Origin: Sphingobacterium sp. R2
GTDB taxonomy: Bacteria > Bacteroidota > Bacteroidia > Sphingobacteriales > Sphingobacteriaceae
Length of the DNA: 64,000 nucleotides
Direction of reading: 5' to 3'
Assembly: GCF_040760075.1 (NCBI RefSeq)
Contig: NZ_CP142884.1
Location: 4,464,001 to 4,528,000 of the forward strand
Shown here: positions 26,263-34,974 of the stretch, piece by piece
Layout: every line of letters starts with the position of its first letter
Position numbering within the stretch: the stretch's first letter is position 1
Program-made: the position numbers and the translations under genes
Notes under the pieces: generated by a model
What the model was told of the DNA's origin: nothing
Seen by the model: the letters and a program-made list of their open reading frames with translations, nothing else
Database searches by the model: none

Positions 26263-28383
26263 ATGCAGGAGAACAAATCTTATATTACACATCCACTCTT
26301 TTGGGTAGAACAGGACGAACATCATATCATAACAATAACCCCTATTTCAACAGCAATAGCCAAGCAGCCGAATATTGTAGGTTATCTCACACAATTTGTT
26401 GACCTGGTCACGCTTGTTCTCGAAACAAAAGAAATCAAAGGGGTGGTGTATACTTGCCCTATTCCAGATGAGAAAATCGAATATATTCAGTTATTTGAGC
26501 AATTTTCACTGGACCGTGCAGCTCCCTCGGAATTATACAAGCTTCTTGTAAAGGTATTGCGCTGGAAAACGTTTAATATACCTATTGTTTCCATCTTTAC
26601 TGGTAATTGTTCAGCTATAGCACTAGCAACTATGCTATGGTCCAGCTATCGAATTGCACCAAGACAAATCGAATTAGGCTTTCCGGAAGCTAAATACGGG
26701 CTGTTTACAGCTTTTGGTACAACCATCTTCTTACCACCATTGATCGGTGCCAACGATGCGCTCCGCTTGCTGACCCAAAGCAAACTTTTAAGTAGTGAGC
26801 AAGGCCACCAACTGGGATTGATAGACGAATTAGCGTATCGCTCCGATGACTGCCTATCATTAGCCAAAACCTCAATCCGGTATAGACCTCATTGTTTGGA
26901 TAAACAAAGAAGTCGGCATACCGACGAAATATCAGCCGATGCAGTCTTTAATATTCAAAGAAAGGCACATGGCTTGTATCCCGGCATAAACGCTGTTATC
27001 GAGTTATTAACAGCAAACTTTTCATCCAGCCCTCTTGAAATTGCCGCGAAGGAAGCAAAGTTGTACGTGGAAGTCATCAATCTTCCCGAGACACTGAGTA
27101 TGGTCCGCACATTCCATTATGGCGTAAAATCAGCCAAATCGTCCACGAGGATCACACCTATTAACGACTACAACCTAAAGAAAATTGGCATATTGGGTGC
27201 CGGTATGATGGGATCTGGTATAGCTTATGAAGCTGCACGAGCGGGAATTGAGGTCGTTTTAAAAGATGTTACACTCGACCAAGCTGAACAGGGCAAAGCC
27301 TATTCGAAGCGGATTTGCGAAAAACTATTCGCTTTAGATGGAATCAACTCCTCACAGCAACAACAATTACTTGCTCATATCAAACCCAGCGACCAAGTGG
27401 CAGATCTTGATGGATCTGATTGTGTTATCGAAGCGGTATTTGAAGATTTCCATCTTAAAGAGCAAGTAACACAAGAAAGCTTACCCTATTTGCACAAAGA
27501 TGGTTTCTTCGCCACAAATACCACGTCATTGCCCATTACGGAGCTAGCAAAAGCATGCAACAATCCCGAGAATTTTATCGGTATGCATTTCTTTTCTCCG
27601 GTAGATCGCATGCCCCTTGTCGAAATTATCTGCGGTAAGCAAACCGCGCAAAAAACATTGGAAAAAGCACTTACTACAGCTTTGCGCCTCAATAAAGTTC
27701 CAATAGTCGTGCATGATGGCCCTGGCTTCTTTACCTCACGCGTTTTCTTCAACTATTTACTCGAAGGTATTACCATGGTTCTGGAGGGTATATCACCGGA
27801 GTTGATCGAGAAAGAAGCGGCGGCAGCAGGATTTGCAGTGGGGCCCTTGGCAGTATTGGATGAAATTTCCCTGGAACTGATGGTACATGTTTATGATCAA
27901 TTACCGCGGCTGCACACCAGCCAGAAGCGTGCATATAATTACCTGCGAATGCTAGTCGATCAGGGAAGAAAAGGAAAAAAATGGGGAGCAGGATTCTACG
28001 ATTACCCGAGTGAAAACAAAAACAAAACGATTTGGAATAATCCCAAAATTTCATCTCTAAAGGAAAATATAAAGCCTGCAACGATCCATAAGCGTTTGTT
28101 GCATGTTATGGCATTAGATAGTTATCGATGCCTCGAGGAAGGCATACTCGATCAACCCATTGACGGTGACATCGGCGCTATTTTAGGCGTAGGTTATGCC
28201 TCTTATACCGGTGGGGTATTTAGCCACATCGACCGCACAACGCTTCCGCTTTTCGTGGCCGAATGTCAGGTATTTCAGCCCCTTGGCGATCAATGGGACA
28301 TCCCCGAATCTTTAAAAAAGCTGGCGGATAAGAATTTTAGATTTTATCATGGTTTCGAGTCAAACTGGCACCGTATCAGTTAA
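26263..28383 (+). CDS. FadJ-like enoyl-CoA hydratase/3-hydroxyacyl-CoA dehydrogenase fusion
   Basis: ATG 26263 gives 707 residues; the TTG at 26251 is an alternative. The dehydrogenase half is intact: KIGILGAGMMGSGIAYEAA for NAD binding and FIGMHFFSPVDRMPLVEI containing the catalytic histidine-glutamate pair, then HDGPGFFTSRVF. The N-terminal hydratase-like half has decayed key positions: where hydratases have G-x-A-x-G-G-G-x-E it reads GNCSAIALA, so the first catalytic glutamate and the oxyanion glycines are missing, while the second glutamate (FPEAKYG) remains. Hydration may be done by another protein. The gene follows the acyl-CoA dehydrogenase closely. Confidence 0.85.
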   Translation: MQENKSYITHPLFWVEQDEHHIITITPISTAIAKQPNIVGYLTQFVDLVTLVLETKEIKGVVYTCPIPDEKIEYIQLFEQFSLDRAAPSELYKLLVKVLRWKTFNIPIVSIFTGNCSAIALATMLWSSYRIAPRQIELGFPEAKYGLFTAFGTTIFLPPLIGANDALRLLTQSKLLSSEQGHQLGLIDELAYRSDDCLSLAKTSIRYRPHCLDKQRSRHTDEISADAVFNIQRKAHGLYPGINAVIELLTANFSSSPLEIAAKEAKLYVEVINLPETLSMVRTFHYGVKSAKSSTRITPINDYNLKKIGILGAGMMGSGIAYEAARAGIEVVLKDVTLDQAEQGKAYSKRICEKLFALDGINSSQQQQLLAHIKPSDQVADLDGSDCVIEAVFEDFHLKEQVTQESLPYLHKDGFFATNTTSLPITELAKACNNPENFIGMHFFSPVDRMPLVEIICGKQTAQKTLEKALTTALRLNKVPIVVHDGPGFFTSRVFFNYLLEGITMVLEGISPELIEKEAAAAGFAVGPLAVLDEISLELMVHVYDQLPRLHTSQKRAYNYLRMLVDQGRKGKKWGAGFYDYPSENKNKTIWNNPKISSLKENIKPATIHKRLLHVMALDSYRCLEEGILDQPIDGDIGAILGVGYASYTGGVFSHIDRTTLPLFVAECQVFQPLGDQWDIPESLKKLADKNFRFYHGFESNWHRIS

Positions 28384-28513
28384 TTTGAATTGGAGACTGC
28401 TGCTGCATGTTCCCATGCAAATGGAATAGCAGATTATAAAAATACGAAGATACAAAGCATACCGATCACAATATTAAAACTGCATATTGGGTTGAGTGAA
28501 TAGCGCGGTAATA

Positions 28514-28546
28514 AAAATAGGGTGACATTTAAAGCCACCCTATTTT
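28514..28546. terminator. Bidirectional terminator between fadJ-like gene and prpD
   Basis: AAAATAGGGTG (28514-28524) pairs with CACCCTATTTT (28536-28546) across an 11-base loop, with T-runs in both readings. It abuts the prpD stop codon at 28548 and serves the convergent genes. Confidence 0.8.
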
Positions 28547-28547
28547 A

Positions 28548-30005
28548 CTAGCATTGGCGGACGAACAAATCCATGAGATGCGAAACATCCTGCTCAAGGA
28601 AAGTATCGTAGTCCAAAGTTGCAGCAAGAATGGTATGCTGTTGCTTTTCCGAAAATATACGAGCAAGATTTGTTTTGTATTTTTCAATTAACTTAGGAAT
28701 ACCTTCTGCCCTACGTCTGGGATGACCTATCGGATATTCAACCACTAATTCAGGCAATATTGTACCGTCCATCAATTCAATTGTCAAACCGTTTGATATT
28801 GCACGTTTATGAGGATCGTGATAGTCAGCAGTGAATTGCACATCTTCAACGCAGGAAATTTTATCGCGTAGTGTATCGACTCTTGGATCAGAAGCGATAT
28901 GATTTTCATAGTCGTCAGCTGTCAAACGGCCAAAAATTAACGGAATTGCCACCATGTATTGAATACAATGATCTCGATCTGCTGGATTGTGCAAAGGCCC
29001 CTTTTTATCAATGATACGAATAGCGGCTTCATGTGTTCGGATGGTTACACGAGCAATATCCGCACTGCTCTTTCCAAATTCCTTCAATTGCTGATAAAGT
29101 TGCATAGCAGCTTCAGCTGCAGTCTGCGCATGGAACTCGGCCGGAAATGAGATTTTAAAAAGAATATTCTCCATTACATAAGATCCATATTCTCGTTGAA
29201 ATTTAAATGGATTCCCTCGAAACGATACATCATAAAATCCCCACGTTGGCGCAGTCAAAACAGAGGGGTAGCCCATTTCTCCAGTTTTTGCGATCAATGC
29301 GAGCCGAACAGCACGCGAAGTAGCATCTCCCGCAGCCCAGGATTTTCGGCTACCTGTATTTGGTGCATGTCGATACGTGCGTAACGCTTGCCCGTCAACA
29401 AAAGCCAAAGAAATCGCATTGAGAAGCTCTTCTCTTGTTAGACCAAGAAGCTTACCTACAACAGCTGTTGAAGCCACCTTCACCAAAATAACATGGTCTA
29501 TCCCCACCTTATTAAAAGAATTTTCAAGTGCTAAAACACCTTGTATCTCGTGGGCCATAATCATTGCTTCCAGCACGGTTTTAGTCTTCAACGGCTTTTG
29601 ACCGTTAGCTATATTGCTTCGACTCAACCAATCTGCTACCGCTAAAATACCACCCAGATTATCTGATGGATGTCCCCACTCTGCAGCGAGCCAGGTATCA
29701 TTAAAATCTAGCCATCGAATAATCGTGCCGATATTGAATGCCGCCTGTATGGGATCTAACTGAAAATTTGTACCTGGCACCCGTGCGCCGTTTGGCACAA
29801 TGGTACCGGCAACAACAGGCCCTAAGAGTTTGGTACAGGCGGGATATGTTAATGCTTCCAAGCCGCAACCGACTGTATCGAGAAAACAATAAAAAGCCGT
29901 ATTCCAAGCGACTTGCCCTCCAATTTGATCGTTTAGGACATAGTCCACAATGTCCACTAAAACCTGATCTGGCTGTGGTCTTTCATTTGATATTGCTGAA
30001 CCCAT
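28548..30005 (-). CDS. prpD: 2-methylcitrate dehydratase
   Basis: A 485-residue MmgE/PrpD-family protein that dehydrates 2-methylcitrate in the methylcitrate cycle. Characteristic blocks are FYCFLDTVGCGLEAL near the N terminus, TNFQLDPIQAAFNIG, LDFNDTWLAAEWGHPSDNLGG, SRKSWAAGDATSRAVRLA, and SFPAEFHAQTAAEAA. It is the third gene of prpB-prpC-prpD, with a 116-base gap after prpC, which is longer than the 9 bases between prpB and prpC and could hold an internal RNA feature, though I see none. Together the three convert propionyl-CoA plus oxaloacetate to pyruvate and succinate. Confidence 0.93.
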   Translation of the reverse strand: MGSAISNERPQPDQVLVDIVDYVLNDQIGGQVAWNTAFYCFLDTVGCGLEALTYPACTKLLGPVVAGTIVPNGARVPGTNFQLDPIQAAFNIGTIIRWLDFNDTWLAAEWGHPSDNLGGILAVADWLSRSNIANGQKPLKTKTVLEAMIMAHEIQGVLALENSFNKVGIDHVILVKVASTAVVGKLLGLTREELLNAISLAFVDGQALRTYRHAPNTGSRKSWAAGDATSRAVRLALIAKTGEMGYPSVLTAPTWGFYDVSFRGNPFKFQREYGSYVMENILFKISFPAEFHAQTAAEAAMQLYQQLKEFGKSSADIARVTIRTHEAAIRIIDKKGPLHNPADRDHCIQYMVAIPLIFGRLTADDYENHIASDPRVDTLRDKISCVEDVQFTADYHDPHKRAISNGLTIELMDGTILPELVVEYPIGHPRRRAEGIPKLIEKYKTNLARIFSEKQQHTILAATLDYDTFLEQDVSHLMDLFVRQC

Positions 30006-30121
30006 TCGTGTATTTTGTATAAGACTGTGGTTTTACTTATTGATTAAAATCCGCTCTTGCGCCTAATTTTCCTAATAGCTACATGCTAATAAGAGGATTG
30101 ATCATTAGTCCCCAACACGAT

Positions 30122-31273
30122 TTACCGTTCAGAAATAGGCACAAAAGCTCTATTGTCAGGACCCGTGTAATGTGCACTTGGCCGGATAATTTTTCCATCC
30201 TGACGCTGTTCGAAAACATGCGCAGACCATCCGGTAATACGTGAGAGAACAAATAAAGGAGTAAACATCTCTGTCGGAATGCCCATGATATGATAGGACA
30301 CTGCCGAGTACCAATCTAGATTGGGAAACATTTTCTTTTCGTCCCACATTACCTTTTCCAATCGCTCTGCGATCAGGTAGAGGGTCATATTTCCAGCTTC
30401 TTCCGACAGCTCCCTTGCCACTTGCTTTATCACTTCATTTCTTGGGTCCGAGATTGTATACACGGGATGACCAAACCCAATAATAACTTCCTTATTAGCC
30501 AATCGTCTCCGGATATCCACTTCCGCCTCATCAGCATTTGCATAACGGCTCTGTATTTCAAAAGCTACCTCATTGGCCCCGCCATGCTTAGGCCCGCGTA
30601 ACGCACCAATCGCACCGGCTATACAGGAATACATATCAGACCCCGTCCCAGCAATGACGCGCGCTGTAAATGTTGATGCATTAAACTCATGTTCTGCATA
30701 TAAATTGAGTGAAATCTGCATGGCTCTTACCCAAGAAGCAGCGGGTACCTTTCCATGTAGCAGATGCAGAAAATGGCCGCCTAAAGTTGCATCAGCTGTC
30801 TCAACTTCAATTTCACGCCCATGCTGGCTGAAATGGTACCAATACAGCAGTGCTGAAGCCATTGACGCCATCAAACGCGTTGCAATATCGCGAGCCCCAG
30901 CAATGGGATGGCTTTCTTTTTCGGGCGAAACACTTCCAAAAAAAGATACATAAGTTCGCAAGACGTCCATGGCATGAGCAGTTGATGGCAATTGCTTCAG
31001 TACGTGCTGAACCGTAATCGGCAACCCACGCTGACTTAAGATCTGACTTTGGTAACTGTTTAATTGCGCCTGAGTTGGTAAACTTCCATAAACAAGCAAG
31101 TAGGCCACCTCCTCAAAACTGGCTTGATGCGCCAACTCCAAGATATCATACCCCCTATAGTGCAAATCATTACCACTTTTCCCGACAGTACTCAAAGCGG
31201 TATTACCTGCCGGCACACCAGAGAGTGCCACACTTTTTTTAGGCTTAAAACCTGTACTGTTTGTCTCTTCCAT
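30122..31273 (-). CDS. prpC: 2-methylcitrate synthase (citrate-synthase family)
   Basis: A 383-residue citrate-synthase-fold enzyme that condenses propionyl-CoA with oxaloacetate. Active-site regions visible: LYAEHEFNASTFTARVIAGTGSD (first histidine), GPKHGGANE (second histidine) and GFGHPVYTISDPR, with a C-terminal VFEQRQDGKIIRPSAHYTGP segment carrying substrate-binding arginine and the conserved motif. Opening YRGYDI is typical. Placement between prpB and prpD makes methylcitrate synthase more likely than citrate synthase. Confidence 0.93.
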   Translation of the reverse strand: MEETNSTGFKPKKSVALSGVPAGNTALSTVGKSGNDLHYRGYDILELAHQASFEEVAYLLVYGSLPTQAQLNSYQSQILSQRGLPITVQHVLKQLPSTAHAMDVLRTYVSFFGSVSPEKESHPIAGARDIATRLMASMASALLYWYHFSQHGREIEVETADATLGGHFLHLLHGKVPAASWVRAMQISLNLYAEHEFNASTFTARVIAGTGSDMYSCIAGAIGALRGPKHGGANEVAFEIQSRYANADEAEVDIRRRLANKEVIIGFGHPVYTISDPRNEVIKQVARELSEEAGNMTLYLIAERLEKVMWDEKKMFPNLDWYSAVSYHIMGIPTEMFTPLFVLSRITGWSAHVFEQRQDGKIIRPSAHYTGPDNRAFVPISER

Positions 31274-31282
31274 CTGATAAAA

Positions 31283-32158
31283 TTATTTATTAAACAATTG
31301 ATCCAATCGATTTTCATAGGCATAATAATCGATACTTCTGTATAACTCTTCTCTTGTCTGCATGTGGTCCACCATATTAGCCTGTCCGCCGTCTTGCCGA
31401 ATGTGACGATAAACCTCCGTGGCCGCTTTGTTAGCTGCACGGAAAGCAGAAAGTGGATACAGAACAATAGAAACGTCCGCCTGACGCAGTTCATCCAGAT
31501 TAAACAACGGTGTCTGTCCAAATTCAGTAATATTCGCCAGAATAGGGAGGCCAGTTGCTGCACTAAATCGAACGTATTGGTCCAAATGGTGAACTGCTTC
31601 AGCAAAAATAAAGTCTGCTCCAGCCTCTTTATATGCGACAGCGCGTTCTAGAGCCAATTCAATACCCTCCGAAGCGAGTGCATCCGTACGTGCACCAATG
31701 ACAAAATGTTCATCCGTTCGCGCATCCACTGCCGCTTTTAGGCGGTCGACCATTTCAGCACAAGAGACTAGTTCCTTACCCGGTCGGTGTCCACAACGTT
31801 TAGCTCCCGCCTGATCTTCCATATGTACTGCTGCTGCACCCACCTTAATTAACGATTTTATCGTTCGGGCAACATTAAAGGCCGACGGTCCAAAGCCGGT
31901 ATCAATATCCACCATCAAGGGGAGACAACATACATTTGTAATGCGATCTACATCAATCAAAACATCTTGAAGTGTGGTAATTCCAAGGTCTGGAATTCCT
32001 AGTGAGCCGGCAGCAACACCACCGCCAGAAAGATAAATTGCCTTAAAACCCGCCTGCTCAGCCAAAAGGGCATGATTAGCATTTATGGCCCCAACAATTT
32101 GCAATGGTTTTTCGTTCTTGATCGCTTCCCTAAAGAGGAAGCCTGGGGATTTTATCAT
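31283..32158 (-). CDS. prpB: Methylisocitrate lyase
   Basis: The start is the ATG at 32158 (MIKSPGFLFREAI), 291 residues; the longer frame to 32215 adds an unlikely leader. It belongs to the isocitrate-lyase/PEP-mutase superfamily: DIDTGFG for Mg2+ binding, HMEDQAGAKRCGHRPGKEL with the catalytic KRCGH loop, and GARTDA. It splits 2-methylisocitrate to pyruvate and succinate. First gene of the prp operon and 9 bases from prpC. No PrpR-type activator gene is adjacent. Confidence 0.93.
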   Translation of the reverse strand: MIKSPGFLFREAIKNEKPLQIVGAINANHALLAEQAGFKAIYLSGGGVAAGSLGIPDLGITTLQDVLIDVDRITNVCCLPLMVDIDTGFGPSAFNVARTIKSLIKVGAAAVHMEDQAGAKRCGHRPGKELVSCAEMVDRLKAAVDARTDEHFVIGARTDALASEGIELALERAVAYKEAGADFIFAEAVHHLDQYVRFSAATGLPILANITEFGQTPLFNLDELRQADVSIVLYPLSAFRAANKAATEVYRHIRQDGGQANMVDHMQTREELYRSIDYYAYENRLDQLFNK

Positions 32159-32367
32159 AATATAGAATTTGAAATTCCAAGCCCTGCAATCGCCTTTAGC
32201 TACAGGCAACAGCAATTATTTAAGTTTATGTAGTCTGAACACTCATCTTTAGAGCGTTATTCTTAAAGATACACATTACCATACCAATAAAACAAATTAT
32301 TTTCTAAACGCAAGGTTATTTACAGAAGAAAATACGGCTATAAACAAAAAACACTTCAATTAATTCA

Positions 32368-32398
32368 AGAAGCCCTGAACTTCAGGCTCAAGGCTTCT
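32368..32398 (-). terminator. Possible weak terminator after prfH
   Basis: AGAAGCC at 32368-32374 pairs with GGCTTCT at 32392-32398, with a second inner pairing CTGAA/TTCAG. It is 56 bases beyond the prfH stop and has no strong T-run on the minus strand. The remaining bases of the 295-base gap between prpB and prfH (32159-32453) show no gene that I can support. Confidence 0.4.
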
Positions 32399-32453
32399 AT
32401 CTAAATCCGAATGACCACATGGATCGTTGCTTTGTCTATAAATGACTAAAAAA

Positions 32454-33080
32454 CTATTTTTCGACAAAATTAGGTCCATGAAAAATCCGCTTTGCCTGTC
32501 CTCTCTTCACTTCGATTTGATTTTTCCATTTTTGCTCATTGGCCACATTTAACTCCTCACGGCCCAATTCCTTCAAACGCTCCGCTAATCGCAGCATTGC
32601 AATTTCTTTATTCTGTAACTGCGACCTCGTATCCATCACCTGTACACTGATACCAGTAGGAACATGCGTTGCTCTGACTGCTGAACTGACCTTATTGACA
32701 TGTTGGCCTCCTGCTCCGCTGCTACGCATGGCCTGAAAATAGACATCTTTCAGATGCAGGAATTCTTCCTTTGCTACCGGAGAATCGAGTTTTACTTCCA
32801 CAAACCAATTTTTGCGTTTATGCAAAGGGCGAAAGGGACTTTTACAGACCCAACAGACTGTACCAATCCATTTATCCAACAATCGGTCCAGATCATTTCC
32901 CCTCAGCCGGATGGTCGACGAACTGGGAAGTCCATCAATTTCTTCTGTAGCTAATCCTTCGACTATTACCCCAACTTTACTAGCTTCAAAAGAGATGCGG
33001 TTAGCAACTAACTTAACTGCCAAATTACATTCCTTAGGACCTCGTCCTGAGGTAACTTGCACGTACTTTTCCTCCATCAT
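32454..33080 (-). CDS. prfH: Release-factor-like protein PrfH
   Basis: ATG 33080 gives 208 residues; the frame extending to 33128 lies inside rtcB. It keeps the peptidyl-hydrolysis motif SSGAGGQHVNKV (GGQ at about 124-126) and a basic C-terminal tail, but is far shorter than RF1/RF2 and lacks a full codon-recognition domain. This matches PrfH. In work on Escherichia coli the RtcB2-PrfH pair was shown to rescue ribosomes whose 16S decoding site was cut by colicin E3-type nucleases: PrfH releases the peptide and RtcB2 reseals the RNA. The start follows the rtcB stop by 1 base, so they are co-translated. Confidence 0.9.
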   Translation of the reverse strand: MMEEKYVQVTSGRGPKECNLAVKLVANRISFEASKVGVIVEGLATEEIDGLPSSSTIRLRGNDLDRLLDKWIGTVCWVCKSPFRPLHKRKNWFVEVKLDSPVAKEEFLHLKDVYFQAMRSSGAGGQHVNKVSSAVRATHVPTGISVQVMDTRSQLQNKEIAMLRLAERLKELGREELNVANEQKWKNQIEVKRGQAKRIFHGPNFVEK

Positions 33081-33081
33081 A

Positions 33082-34473
33082 TTATTTATCCATACGAACG
33101 ATCTTCGGACTGAATGTACCGAGAACACAAACCAGTTCTTGCTGTAATTTCATGATCCGATGAATATCTTTGTAAGCGCGCGGTGATTCATCCAATGCCC
33201 CACCAATTAAATGCACCCCATGTGCTTCCAGATCGTTTAGCATGGCGCTTTTTGTCAGACTGTTTTTACAGGCTGACCTTGACATTACACGCCCAGCTCC
33301 ATGTGATGCAGACTGTAAACTTAGTGGGTTTCCTTTCCCCTCCACAATAAATCCTGGCGCTGTCATCGAACCAGGGATTATCCCCAGCACACCGTCACCA
33401 GCAGGCGTTGCGCCCTTCCGGTGAACGATACATTCTTCACCATTCACAATTTCCTTCCAGGCAAAATTGTGATGGTTTTCGATCGTTACGATGGGATTGC
33501 CGCCAAGTGCTTTCGCCAGGCGTCGATGAATATCAGCATGACAGGCCTGTGCATATTCTCCCGCCAAATTCATTGCCATCCAATATTCCTGCCCCTCTTC
33601 ACGTGCTAAATCCAGCCAGGCCAAATGCTGTACGTGGCGCGGTAAGGGACATTGCTGTGCCGCAAGAGCTGTATAATGTTTAGCGATATGCGCGCCCAGT
33701 CCTCGAGAGCCACTATGGGATAAAATTCCCAGATACAGCCCTGGACTTATTCCCCATTCATCCCTCACAGTATGAAGTTCAACTACACCGAATTCGACAA
33801 AATGATTACCACTGCCGGAAGTCCCAAATTGTCTGTACGCTTTACCCAACAACTCCTTTAACATAGGAATTTCCTGAAATTCAGCTCTGCTGAAAATAAC
33901 GTGATCATGTTTATCACGATGTGTCTCATTTAAACCAAATTTGGTATTTTCCTTCAATATATTTCTAAGTTGAAATTCTCTCCCTTTAAAATAACTGCCC
34001 GGCAAATCGAATATCGACAGACTCATCCGACAACCGATATCGACACCAACGCCGTATGGTATTACAGCATTTTCTACAGCCAGCACGCCTCCAATAGGAA
34101 GCCCATAACCAGTATGTGCATCCGGCAGCAATGCACCTTGTCTTGAAATGGGTAATCTCAAAGCATCATACAATTGCCTTTTGGCCTGCTCATCAATTTC
34201 ATTTTCTCCAAATATGCTAAATGGAGCTGGATGTGAATACAGTTCCTGCATGCGCAGCTCAACGGGTTTAACCAGTCCTTCAGAGACTTTGCCCCATATT
34301 TTATGCCCCATAAACCGCTCAGGAGCTTCTAAAAGCTCCGCAAGTTCAAGAAGAATCGTTGCTTTCTCTTCTTTCTTACGATACCTTGTGATCAGCCCTA
34401 AAGCTATATTAATTACATTATTTTTAGGAAACCCTATTTTAACTAGACTTTTCCCTGATAATTTACTTCCCAT
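33082..34473 (-). CDS. rtcB: RtcB-family RNA ligase (RtcB2-like, paired with PrfH)
   Basis: A 463-residue GTP-dependent RNA ligase. Metal and active-site motifs: LLPDAHTGYGLPIGG, GVGVDIGCRM (Asp145, Cys148), GTSGSGNHFVE (His224), LSHSGSRGLG (His253), IENHHNFAWKE, HRKGATPAGDG and SASHGAGRVMSRS, where His391 is the likely guanylylation site. GTSGSGNH and GCRM depart slightly from the housekeeping consensus GTLGSGNH and GCGM. Its gene directly precedes prfH, which supports a function in ribosomal RNA repair rather than tRNA splicing. No RtcA or RtcR gene is nearby. Confidence 0.92.
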   Translation of the reverse strand: MGSKLSGKSLVKIGFPKNNVINIALGLITRYRKKEEKATILLELAELLEAPERFMGHKIWGKVSEGLVKPVELRMQELYSHPAPFSIFGENEIDEQAKRQLYDALRLPISRQGALLPDAHTGYGLPIGGVLAVENAVIPYGVGVDIGCRMSLSIFDLPGSYFKGREFQLRNILKENTKFGLNETHRDKHDHVIFSRAEFQEIPMLKELLGKAYRQFGTSGSGNHFVEFGVVELHTVRDEWGISPGLYLGILSHSGSRGLGAHIAKHYTALAAQQCPLPRHVQHLAWLDLAREEGQEYWMAMNLAGEYAQACHADIHRRLAKALGGNPIVTIENHHNFAWKEIVNGEECIVHRKGATPAGDGVLGIIPGSMTAPGFIVEGKGNPLSLQSASHGAGRVMSRSACKNSLTKSAMLNDLEAHGVHLIGGALDESPRAYKDIHRIMKLQQELVCVLGTFSPKIVRMDK

Positions 34474-34676
34474 TTTTATTAAAAAAAAATAAACAGTTAA
34501 CGGTCAATCTGTTCTTGCGAATCAAATTGGCAGCATGTTGAAAAAATTCGGGGACATATTTTGGAAATTAACCGTCCAATGCTGCGAATTATCCCTCAGC
34601 GGCACGCGCAAAGACACAAAGCGATCATCGCCGATTACGGTTAGCTCGTTTTAATTGAACATCAAATCCAGAAAAT

Positions 34677-34703
34677 AAAAAAAGCCCGAATGAACTTCGG
34701 CTT
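34677..34703 (-). terminator. Intrinsic terminator on the minus strand
   Basis: Minus-strand AAGCCGAA...TTCGGGCTT stem with one bulged base, loop GTTCA, then TTTTTTT (34677-34683). It separates the region below the retropepsin gene from rtcB. Confidence 0.65.
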
Positions 34704-34804
34704 CTTGATTTGTATAAATTGGTTTTTCAAAAGAATTAAGCTACTTGACAATTCATCCTAGCGGATTGAATCTATCAGGATATGCTTACATCTCGAAGAA
34801 TATC

Positions 34805-34891
34805 TTACATCTTACAAAAAGCACGAAGAATGCTTTCGGCAAATCCATTTGCCTTAAAAGCTTGCTGTGTTATCTTTCTAGCGACCAACAT
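34805..34891 (-). CDS. Possible 28-residue small ORF
   Basis: ATG 34891 to TAA 34805 encodes 28 residues beginning MLVARKITQQAF and ending RAFCKM, basic and predicted to be helical. It lies within the candidate transcript bounded by the TATATTTG box and terminator. A purine-rich GAAGAG precedes the start. No family is recognised; it may be chance. Confidence 0.2.
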   Translation of the reverse strand: MLVARKITQQAFKANGFAESILRAFCKM

Positions 34892-34974
34892 ATCTCTTCG
34901 TATTTAAAGTGTTAATAGAATAATATCGAGTGCAAATATAAGTAAGTTTAGCTAATAAAAAAAACTTCAGATAT

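Larger units (their letters stand above)
34677..34940 (-). ncRNA. Candidate small transcript upstream of rtcB
   Basis: On the minus strand a TATATTTG box (34933-34940), matching the phylum -7 consensus TAnnTTTG, is followed about 230 bases later by a hairpin (AAGCCGAA / TTCGGGCTT, 34682-34703) and a run of seven T residues, a good intrinsic terminator. The -33 box is imperfect. No gene of usual size lies between. The unit could be a small RNA, the leader of rtcB-prfH with an attenuator, or a carrier of the 28-codon frame at 34805-34891. Evidence is limited to these signals. Confidence 0.4.

Noticed and set aside
28548..30005. PrpD-like gene considered as a cis-aconitate decarboxylase
   Set aside because: Both belong to the MmgE/PrpD family, but the operon with prpB and prpC favours methylcitrate dehydratase.
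30122..31273. Citrate-synthase-family gene considered as the TCA-cycle enzyme
   Set aside because: Its position between prpB and prpD makes 2-methylcitrate synthase the better reading.
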